Source: Bacillota bacterium (lineage in GTDB: Bacteria; Bacillota; Desulfotomaculia; Desulfotomaculales; Desulfallaceae). Taken from it: a stretch of DNA of 8,704 nt. Under the pieces are notes generated by a model. The model did not search any database. It was not told the origin of the DNA and saw only the letters and a program-made list of their open reading frames with translations. The position numbers and the translations under genes were made by a program. The stretch covers positions 1 through 8,704 of the forward strand of contig WQUS01000372.1 in the NCBI GenBank assembly GCA_009781965.1, given 5' to 3'. This document shows, in pieces, positions 1 to 5,350 of the stretch (positions are counted from its first letter, which is position 1; each line of letters begins with the position of its first letter).

Positions 1-553
1 AGCTGTCCCGGCGGATTTGGATATTGCGGATAGCCTGGGAGAGCATATTGGATACTGCTTCTAAAATACGCATCTCTTTCTCTGTAAAATCACCGTCTGG
101 CACAGCCCGGCTCAAATGGATGCTGCCCAGGATTTGATGACCCACCATGACAGGCGCGCCCATAGTGTACAGCAGATCAAGAGGCGCCATTACTTTTAGA
201 TAAAAGGGATGTTTTTGGAACATTTCCGGCTCCATCAACTGAGTGGCGCACCATGGCCGGCCACTGGCGGTGATTTTTTTCAGCAAAAAATTTGTATCGG
301 CCCATTTTTCCAAAGAGGCTGTGTATTGTTCATCAGCGCCAACTACCGCCTTTAGATTGAGCCTGTTTTTTTCCTTGATATATAAAACCGCGATTTTATA
401 GCGCACCAGTTTCTTCATGTAAGCGTGCAGTACTTCGAACAGGTGCTGCAAAGGAAGAGTGGAGGTAATTACTCTTGTTATTTCCAAAAACAAGTACAGT
501 TCCCGGTCCGTTAACCCAAGGTTACCGGAATTTTTTTGCCGGCTGACAGGCAA
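1..553 (-). CDS. GAF-domain sensor/regulator, N-terminal part (partial)
   Basis: The reading frame is open from the left edge up to a TAG at 572-574, so the C-terminal part lies outside the window. About 184 residues are visible. Residues about 15-180 read as a GAF-type ligand-sensing domain: a leading helix (LTDRELYLFLEI), a strand (RYKIAVLYIKEKNRL), a WADTNFLL..ITASGRPW segment, a hydrophobic core (MGAPVMVGHQILGSIHLSR), then the closing FTEKEMRILEAVSNMLSQAI helix that usually links GAF to an output module. The output could be a LuxR-type helix-turn-helix, a GGDEF or a kinase, and cannot be seen. I prefer the TTG at 553 because TAAGG (rest of the site GGTGAT) ends 9 nt upstream. The in-frame GTG at 562 touches the Shine-Dalgarno site and is less likely. 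The gene lies downstream of pheA on the same strand with a 196-nt gap. The GAF call is a fold-level reading; the ligand is unknown. Confidence 0.7.
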   Translation of the reverse strand, partial: MPVSRQKNSGNLGLTDRELYLFLEITRVITSTLPLQHLFEVLHAYMKKLVRYKIAVLYIKEKNRLNLKAVVGADEQYTASLEKWADTNFLLKKITASGRPWCATQLMEPEMFQKHPFYLKVMAPLDLLYTMGAPVMVGHQILGSIHLSRAVPDGDFTEKEMRILEAVSNMLSQAIRNIQIRRDS

Positions 554-649
554 AATAATCACCCTTATATGCTAAATTAATAGTTCCGGGCAAAGAAAGT
601 CAGTCGCAAGTTAGAATAAACACTACGACCAAGCTTTCATAGTTTCTAT

Positions 650-677
650 AGCTTATTATCCTTAGCTTATTATCCTT
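650..677. repeat. Perfect 14-bp tandem direct repeat (2 copies)
   Basis: Two head-to-tail copies of AGCTTATTATCCTT lie at 650-663 and 664-677 with no base between them and no mismatch. They sit in the gap between pheA and the GAF gene, beside the inverted repeat at 689-732. The copies could be an operator pair for a regulator or a simple slippage duplication; the sequence alone does not decide. Confidence 0.85.
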
Positions 678-688
678 TTGCTCCCGGA

Positions 689-732
689 ATGGGTCAAGGT
701 AATGCCTGTAAATGGTCACATACCTGACCCAT
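689..732. repeat. Imperfect inverted repeat downstream of pheA
   Basis: The left arm (689-704) begins ATGGGTCA and the right arm (719-732) ends TGACCCAT. The outer 8 bp pair perfectly, and a further 6 bp (GGTA and TG with CATACC) pair if the A at 697 and the A at 702 are bulged. The loop is about 14 nt. It starts 18 bp past the pheA stop codon. Neither strand has a proper T-tract directly after the stem, so it is not a textbook intrinsic terminator. It may still slow polymerase or protect the 3' end of the aroF-pheA transcript, or be a small mobile-element remnant. Confidence 0.75.
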
Positions 733-749
733 ATGGCGTTTTTGGCTGA

Positions 750-1898
750 TTAAAGGGAGAGCAGCTGCTTTTGCCGGAGCACTGAACTATGGATAATTAA
801 ACGATAGATTTGCTCCGTGATTGCCGGATCCAGATTATTTGCCGCGGCCGATTCTTTAATCCGGCTGATAATTTCTTCCTCCCGGCGGTGATCAACTACT
901 TGTTTTTGACCGGCTTTAAGACGGGCTACTTCTTCCACCAGGCGTTGCCGCATAATTAAAAGATGCAGCAGCTCATTATCCACCAGATCAATTTTTTCAC
1001 GGATATCGGCCAGGCTAACCGTTTGATCGCCCGGGATAAACTCATCCGCAGCAGGCTCGCTGGCGTCGCGGTAGACCGGGTAGGAACCAAAAAGTTTCTG
1101 CCATAAAACGAACTCGCCGATAGCACTGATGGCCATCCGGACCGATGGATCGTCCTCCCGGCCCAGAAAATCAATAAAGAAAATATAATCGCCCAGTTTA
1201 TTCCCTCCCGGACGGGATTCAATCCGGGTCAGACTAATCTTGTGCAGGGCAAATTCCCGCAGAATATAATACAAAGCACCCGGACGGTCCTTAACGGCCA
1301 AGGCCATGGATGTCCTGACCGGGCCGCGGTCGGGCGTCGCTTTCTTGGGCTCCAGAACTAAAAACCTGGTGACATTGCTATTGCCGCTGTCTTGGATATC
1401 CGGACACAGTACTTCCAGCCCGTAATTTTCGGCTGCGCTGATGGAACCCACGGCGGCGGCAGGCGGGCGATCGGAGACCGATACCAGAAAAGCGGCGGCG
1501 GCGGTACTGGCTGTTTCGGTTAGCGGCACGCCGGGCAATTTATCCTGCAACCCACGCTTACATTGAAGCAATGCTTGGGGATGCGAGTAAACCCTCTTTA
1601 TATCCTGCAGTTTGACGTCTGGGCGCGCCAACAGGTGCTGGCGCACCGGTAAAATAAGCTCCCCCGTAATAAAAACGCTATCTACTGCCGACAGCAGATC
1701 TAACGTCTCCGCAACCGTACCGCCGGTGGAATTCTCAGCCGGCGCTATGCCGGCATCCATTTGGCCGGTTTGAATCTGGTGAAAAACAGTTTCCAGGCTG
1801 AAGCAGCAGACCGGCAGCAAGTTTTTGCCGGCGGCGTATTGCATGGCCGCGGTGTGTGAAAAGGTACCCGGAGGTCCCAGATAACCAAGCTTTTTCAT
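750..1898 (-). CDS. pheA: Prephenate dehydratase-ACT-chorismate mutase (bifunctional PheA, inverted order)
   Basis: 382 aa. The predicted enzyme converts chorismate to prephenate (mutase) and prephenate to phenylpyruvate (dehydratase), the phenylalanine branch, in the cytoplasm. Residues about 3-182 are the dehydratase domain: GYLGPPGTFS near the N-terminus, AENSTGG, SHPQAL (105-110) and the catalytic NVTRF (175-179). Residues about 196-275 are an ACT domain with GALY (207-210) and IESRPGG, the motifs linked to Phe feedback binding. Residues about 293-378 are an AroQ-class chorismate mutase. Aligned by eye to the E. coli P-protein, the catalytic set is present: R300, R317, K328, D336, R339, E340, Q376. 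In E. coli the mutase is N-terminal; here it is C-terminal. The ATG at 1898 has GGAGG well placed upstream and lies 19 nt after the aroF stop, so the two genes are cotranscribed. No canonical terminator follows; see the inverted repeat at 689-732. Confidence 0.95.
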   Translation of the reverse strand: MKKLGYLGPPGTFSHTAAMQYAAGKNLLPVCCFSLETVFHQIQTGQMDAGIAPAENSTGGTVAETLDLLSAVDSVFITGELILPVRQHLLARPDVKLQDIKRVYSHPQALLQCKRGLQDKLPGVPLTETASTAAAAFLVSVSDRPPAAAVGSISAAENYGLEVLCPDIQDSGNSNVTRFLVLEPKKATPDRGPVRTSMALAVKDRPGALYYILREFALHKISLTRIESRPGGNKLGDYIFFIDFLGREDDPSVRMAISAIGEFVLWQKLFGSYPVYRDASEPAADEFIPGDQTVSLADIREKIDLVDNELLHLLIMRQRLVEEVARLKAGQKQVVDHRREEEIISRIKESAAANNLDPAITEQIYRLIIHSSVLRQKQLLSL

Positions 1899-1917
1899 CG
1901 GGCACTTCCTCCGTTGT

Positions 1918-2931
1918 TTAGATTCCCCGTCCCATGGCGGCGGCCAGTGGGCGCATAGTATTCATTAGCGCGTCGAACTCTTCCGGGTTCAGCGACTGGG
2001 GACCGTCGCAAAGGGCTGCCGAGGGGTCGGGATGGACCTCAATGATTAACCCGTCGGCTCCTGCCGCCACCGCCGCCCGGGACATGGAAGCCACTAATTC
2101 GCGTTTCCCGGTGGCGTGACTGGGATCCGCAATCACCGGCAGATGGGTCAAGGTTTTAACCAATGCCACAGCGCTGAGATCCAGGGTGTTTCTGGTACTG
2201 GTCTCAAAGGTGCGAATGCCCCGTTCGCAAAGAATGACATTCTCGTTGCCGGAGGATACAATGTATTCCGCGGCCATAAGCCATTCCTCAATCGTTGCCG
2301 ATAAACCCCTTTTCAGCAGGATGGGTTTTTTAGCCTGTCCGGCCAGCCGCAGCAGCTGGAAATTTTGCATGTTGCGGGCGCCGATTTGCAGAATATCCAC
2401 ATAGTGTTCGGCGGTATGCATGCTTTCCGCGTCGATCACTTCGGTAACGGTGGCCAGTCCTGTTTCCGCGCCCGCCGCCGCGAGAAGACGCAGGCCTTCT
2501 TCCTCTAACCCCTGGAAGCTGTACGGCGAGGTCCGGGGCTTATAAGTGCCGCCCCGCAGGGCTGTGGCGCCTGATTTTTTCACCGCTCTGGCGGCGGCAT
2601 ACAATTGCTCCTCTGTTTCCACGGCGCAAGGTCCGGCGATAATCGCCAGTTTATTGCCGCCAATCCTGACGTTGCCTGCTTGTACCACTGTATCCTCGCC
2701 GCGCGCTTCCCGGGATACCATTTTATACGGTTTCATTATGCGCACCACTTTTTCCACACCGGGCATGGTTTCCAGGGTGGAAATGTTGATGGACTCCAGA
2801 TCGCCAACCGCTCCGATGACAATCCGTTTCACTCCGTGAATGGTTTGCATTTGGAACCCGTGCTTCTGTAACCGCTGATTCACATTTTCAATTTGTTCCG
2901 GGCTGGAATCCAATTTCATGACTATGACCAT
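1918..2931 (-). CDS. aroF: 3-deoxy-7-phosphoheptulonate (DAHP) synthase, type I-beta with N-terminal regulatory domain
   Basis: 337 aa. Condenses phosphoenolpyruvate and erythrose 4-phosphate to DAHP, the first step of the shikimate pathway. Residues 1-70 form the ferredoxin-like regulatory domain that gives aromatic amino-acid feedback in the Thermotoga-type enzyme. The catalytic barrel follows with AGPC (99-102), KPRTSPYSFQG (131-141), IGARNMQN (183-190), LKRG (206-209), DPSHATG (269-275) and EVHPDP (298-303). C102, H272, E298 and D309 fall at the metal-ligand positions known for the Thermotoga enzyme, so it should be active. The start is the ATG at 2931, with GGAGGG 6 nt upstream, just after the leader terminator. 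The frame stays open further upstream to 3180, but that stretch is the structured T-box RNA and not protein. First gene of the operon; pheA follows after 19 nt. The symbol aroF is used for this family; aroA or aroG are used in some genomes. Confidence 0.96.
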   Translation of the reverse strand: MVIVMKLDSSPEQIENVNQRLQKHGFQMQTIHGVKRIVIGAVGDLESINISTLETMPGVEKVVRIMKPYKMVSREARGEDTVVQAGNVRIGGNKLAIIAGPCAVETEEQLYAAARAVKKSGATALRGGTYKPRTSPYSFQGLEEEGLRLLAAAGAETGLATVTEVIDAESMHTAEHYVDILQIGARNMQNFQLLRLAGQAKKPILLKRGLSATIEEWLMAAEYIVSSGNENVILCERGIRTFETSTRNTLDLSAVALVKTLTHLPVIADPSHATGKRELVASMSRAAVAAGADGLIIEVHPDPSAALCDGPQSLNPEEFDALMNTMRPLAAAMGRGI

Positions 2932-2946
2932 GCTAATCCCTCCATA

Positions 2947-3000
2947 ATAAAATATAATAAACCCGTCGCTTAATCCCCATACAGGGACGAAAGCGACGGG
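2947..3000 (-). terminator. Second leader terminator (module 2)
   Basis: On the minus strand CCCGTCGCTT (3000-2991) pairs perfectly with AAGCGACGGG (2971-2962), a 10-bp stem with a 19-nt loop, followed by a T-rich but interrupted tract at 2961-2947. The loop contains the CGTCCCTG that closes the alternative antiterminator with CAGGG of the T-box, so the two folds exclude each other. It ends 15 nt before the aroF start codon. Confidence 0.9.
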
Positions 3001-3091
3001 CTGCTTCCGCGGTACCACCCTGGTTGACCCGGCAGGCGGGTCCCCTCTGCAAAGATACGGGAAAATTACCTCGCGGTTAGCTTGGGCAAAC

Positions 3092-3119
3092 AAAAAAACC
3101 TTCGCCCAGGGACGAGAGG
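3092..3119 (-). terminator. First leader terminator (module 1)
   Basis: Read on the minus strand, CCTcTCG (3119-3113) pairs CGAAGG (3104-3099) with one bulged C, a loop of 8 nt, then seven T at 3098-3092. The stem is short but has a full U-tract. It competes with the module 1 antiterminator, which uses the same TCGTCCCTG segment. Confidence 0.7.
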
Positions 3120-3410
3120 CGTTGCCACACGTTACCACCCCGGTTGATCCGTATCTTGAACATCCGGATCCACTCGGCATAAGTACAGGATTATTTTCCG
3201 ATACCCTCTTCCCTGTAACGTGGGAAGCACACGTCCAAGCCTACTCAATAAGCTGATTTAAAGACTTATTATCTTTCAGCCGGCTTCTCCGGGGAGAACT
3301 TCAGATGGTCATGGCCGGGAATGCTTCCAGTCAGCGACATTCCCTCCCTGGAGGCCTGTTTCCAACCTACTTTTCCCCTTCACTGAATTTTAGATTATTT
3401 GCTCTTTAAT

Positions 3411-3440
3411 ACTATAAGAAGTATTTTAACACTTCGACAA
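3411..3440 (-). promoter_or_regulatory. Probable sigma-A promoter of the aroF-pheA leader
   Basis: On the minus strand TTGTCG (3440-3435) and TATAGT (3416-3411) are separated by 18 bp, which would start transcription near 3404, about 25 nt before Stem I. A second pair, TTGCTA (3452-3447) and TAAAAT (3428-3423), also has an 18-bp spacer and is an alternative. The placement relative to Stem I supports a promoter here; which pair is used cannot be told. Confidence 0.6.
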
Positions 3441-3506
3441 GTCTCTTAGCAAGCTTTTTTTATCTTCTTAATTATACCTCAAAAAACCCCAAAAAATTGG
3501 ACTGGC

Positions 3507-3535
3507 TTGACGAAGATTGCAATGTGTACTGTTTT
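3507..3535 (+). promoter_or_regulatory. Weak promoter candidate for the pgs operon
   Basis: TTGACG (3507-3512) is a good -35 match. A 17-bp spacer leads to TGTTTT (3530-3535), a poor -10 match. It lies in the divergent gap between the aro leader and pgsB. An activator or an alternative sigma factor would be plausible for so weak a -10, but this is inference. Confidence 0.3.
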
Positions 3536-3569
3536 AAGAGAGATATGTGTTTTAGGAGAGATGTGGCCC

Positions 3570-4817
3570 ATGATAGCACTTTTGATCCTGGTATTATGTT
3601 TTGTTGTTTTGGTTATTCTCGGGGCCCTCGAAGCGATAAGAAATCGAAAAAATGTCCGTCGGCTGGCCATTCGGGTTAACGTAAACGGTATCCGCGGCAA
3701 ATCAACAGTAACGCGGTTGATTACAAGTATCCTGCATGAAGCCCGTTATCCTACGGTGGGCAAAACAACGGGGACGGCGGCGCGCTTGATCATCCCGGCT
3801 TTGGGTAGAGAAGAATCTATCGAACGTAAACCGGAAGGCGCCAACATCAAAGAGCAAATGAACACGATCCGCATGGCTGTAAGAAATAAAGCTAAAGCAT
3901 TGGTCTGCGAATGTATGGCCGTTAGGCCGGAGTATCAAGATGTATACCAGAATCAGATGTTTATGGCCAACGTCACGGTAATCGTCAATGTGCTGGAGGA
4001 TCACCTGGATGTCATGGGTCCAACTCTCGGCGAGATTGCGCTGGCCTTTTCCCGCACTATTCCCTACCATGGATACTTGATTGTGACCCAAAGCCCTTAT
4101 ACCGAGTTTTTTGCCCAGGTGGCCCAAGAACGGGATACAAAAATTTTTGTGGCTGACAACAGCAAAATCCCGGCCGGCTATCTGGAGCGTTTTGAGTATG
4201 TTCTTTTCCCGGACAATGTTGCTTTAGGCCTGGCTTTTGCCGAAGCGCTGTATATCAACAGGGAAATCGCGCTGCGGGGTATGCTTAAGGCGGCGCCTGA
4301 TCCGGGGGCCTTGCGCATTTCCCGGCTGGATGAAAACAATTGGCGCGGCGCCGTGTTTGTCAACGCTTTTGCGGCCAACGAACCGGAATCATCATTAAAA
4401 ATCTGGGAAAAGATTCAAGAGATGGATGATCTGCCGCTGGCCAACCCGATCGTTATTTTTAACGGCCGGCCGGATCGGGTTGACCGTACTTACCAGTTTG
4501 TAAAAGATTTTTTCCCTCATTTGCATGACGTAACCTTGATTGGAATGGGACAGTCCATCCGGCCCATTCGGCAAGCGATGAACAAAGGGCGCTTCCCGGG
4601 GGTATTGGAATATCTGCATCTGGAAAACACAGCTCCGCAAGAAATAGCCGCTACCCTGCACAAAATAGCGGCAAACCGTCTATTGCTGGGGGTTGGTAAT
4701 ATTCACGGCGATGCCGAGCTGTTGATTGAATATTTGTATGAACAGACGCAGGAAGAAACCGCAACTAATCAGTTCATTAGGGAGCAAGGTAATAATGCGG
4801 CGCCGATCGGGGCCTAG
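3570..4817 (+). CDS. pgsB: Poly-gamma-glutamate synthase, ligase subunit PgsB/CapB
   Basis: 415 aa from this start. ATP-dependent amide ligase of the Mur-ligase-like class that adds glutamate to the growing poly-gamma-glutamate chain at the membrane. An N-terminal hydrophobic segment (about 2-19) is followed by a basic stretch, then the P-loop NGIRGKST (39-46). Further family blocks are GKTTGT, KPEGANIKEQ, CECMAVRPEYQ, VIVNVLEDHLDVMGPTL, IPYHGYL..TEFF, FADNSKIP-like VADNSKIP, PDPGALRI, NAFAANEPESS, RPDRVDRT and LLGVGNIHG. These match Bacillus PgsB block for block as I recall it. It is about 20 residues longer than the Bacillus protein, partly through a polar C-terminal tail. The ATG at 3570 gives the family-like N-terminus directly before the membrane segment, with AGGAG 11 nt upstream. 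The ATG at 3561 and TTG at 3507 are in frame but less likely. First gene of a plus-strand operon. Confidence 0.95.
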   Translation: MIALLILVLCFVVLVILGALEAIRNRKNVRRLAIRVNVNGIRGKSTVTRLITSILHEARYPTVGKTTGTAARLIIPALGREESIERKPEGANIKEQMNTIRMAVRNKAKALVCECMAVRPEYQDVYQNQMFMANVTVIVNVLEDHLDVMGPTLGEIALAFSRTIPYHGYLIVTQSPYTEFFAQVAQERDTKIFVADNSKIPAGYLERFEYVLFPDNVALGLAFAEALYINREIALRGMLKAAPDPGALRISRLDENNWRGAVFVNAFAANEPESSLKIWEKIQEMDDLPLANPIVIFNGRPDRVDRTYQFVKDFFPHLHDVTLIGMGQSIRPIRQAMNKGRFPGVLEYLHLENTAPQEIAATLHKIAANRLLLGVGNIHGDAELLIEYLYEQTQEETATNQFIREQGNNAAPIGA

Positions 4818-4884
4818 GCAATGCTATTTTTCAATTGTTGTCGTAATAAGAAGCAATAGTAATTGAGGAGTGACTGATAACAAT

Positions 4885-5337
4885 ATGTATATCAGTGATT
4901 TTTATATCGCTTTAGTGATTGGTTTGGTATTGAGCCTGCTAGTGGCGGAGATTTTCGGTGTGATTCCTGGCGGCATGGTCGTCCCCGGTTATTTAGCGAT
5001 GATCTGCGATACGCCGGCAACTTTGGTTTTAACATTACTCATTTCTTTTGTCGCTTTTGGCATTATCAAATATGTAATGCCAAAATTTGTCGTGCTTTAT
5101 GGCCGCAAACGTTTTGTCGCGCTGATTATTCTCTCCGTCTTAATCAAACTGGCTTTTGATTTTGTCTTTCCGGTGATTCCTTTTGTTACTTTTGAAATGC
5201 GCGGCATCGGGGTTATTGTTCCGGCGCTGATTGCAAACTGCTTTTTCCGCCAAGGGATCAAGTTTACACTGGCTTCTGTGCTCGCAACTACTTTTGGCAC
5301 CTTTGGGGCTCTTTACCTGGTTTTATCTTTTGCTTAG
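4885..5337 (+). CDS. pgsC: Poly-gamma-glutamate synthase membrane subunit PgsC/CapC
   Basis: 150 aa, close to the usual ~149 aa. Very hydrophobic integral membrane protein that works with PgsB in polymer synthesis and probably transport. Four to five membrane segments are visible, at about 5-24, 45-62, 78-98, 105-120 and 128-149. Family motifs are SDFYIALVIGL at the N-terminus, GGMVVPGYLA, KFVVLYGRKRF, LAFDFVFPVIPF and RGIGVIVPALIANCFFRQG. The ATG at 4885 is chosen because MYISDFYIAL lines up with the start of known PgsC proteins. Its GAGGAG site is rather far away (14 nt). An in-frame GTG at 4870 overlaps that GAGGAG and is therefore unlikely. It follows pgsB after 67 nt and precedes pgsA by 13 nt. 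Confidence 0.94.
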   Translation: MYISDFYIALVIGLVLSLLVAEIFGVIPGGMVVPGYLAMICDTPATLVLTLLISFVAFGIIKYVMPKFVVLYGRKRFVALIILSVLIKLAFDFVFPVIPFVTFEMRGIGVIVPALIANCFFRQGIKFTLASVLATTFGTFGALYLVLSFA

Positions 5338-5350
5338 AGGAGTGCCGGCA

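Larger units (their letters stand above)
2947..3404 (-). promoter_or_regulatory. T-box leader (Phe-type specifier) with two antiterminator/terminator modules
   Basis: tRNA-responsive leader RNA of the aroF-pheA operon, read on the minus strand. Stem I base: GGGGA (3378-3374) pairs TCCCC (3295-3291). The specifier-loop signature is AGTA (3371-3368) opposite GAA (3302-3300), one base before TTC (3298-3296), which reads as a Phe specifier. The distal helix GGGAATG (3344-3338) pairs CATTCCC (3323-3317) around a GCTG-containing loop. TACAGG (3217-3212) can pair CCTGTA (3189-3184) as Stem III. Module 1 has a degenerate T-box GGGGTGGTAACGTG (3141-3128) and a terminator at 3119-3092. Module 2 has a consensus AGGGTGGTACCGCG (3021-3008) and a terminator at 3000-2947. 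The modules are exactly 120 nt apart at the T-box. Both keep TGGT, which pairs with ACCA of an A-discriminator tRNA such as tRNA-Phe, and both keep TCGTCCCTG for closing the antiterminator. Binding of uncharged tRNA should favour readthrough. There is no room for a second Stem I between the modules. Confidence 0.93.

Noticed and set aside
689..732. Intrinsic terminator of the aroF-pheA operon
   Set aside because: The hairpin is good, but on the minus strand it is followed by TCCGGGAGC and not by a T-run, so it is listed as an inverted repeat only.
1934..2871. Several plus-strand open frames of 60-97 codons opposite aroF
   Set aside because: They are antisense shadows of a strongly conserved gene, with no ribosome sites and no recognisable protein features.
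2932..3180. Open frame extending aroF upstream by 83 codons
   Set aside because: The stretch coincides with the T-box antiterminators and terminators, encodes no DAHP synthase sequence, and the good GGAGGG site and family-like N-terminus are at 2931.
3507..3569. Upstream TTG/ATG starts for pgsB
   Set aside because: The TTG at 3507 has no ribosome site and doubles as the -35 candidate; the ATG at 3561 has only 2 nt between AGGAG and the start. Family N-termini begin at the hydrophobic segment.
5231..5350. Pre-pgsA frame overlapping the end of pgsC, giving an apparently hydrophobic N-terminus
   Set aside because: It is pgsC read in another frame, without a ribosome site; the start at 5351 has a GAGGAG site at ideal distance.
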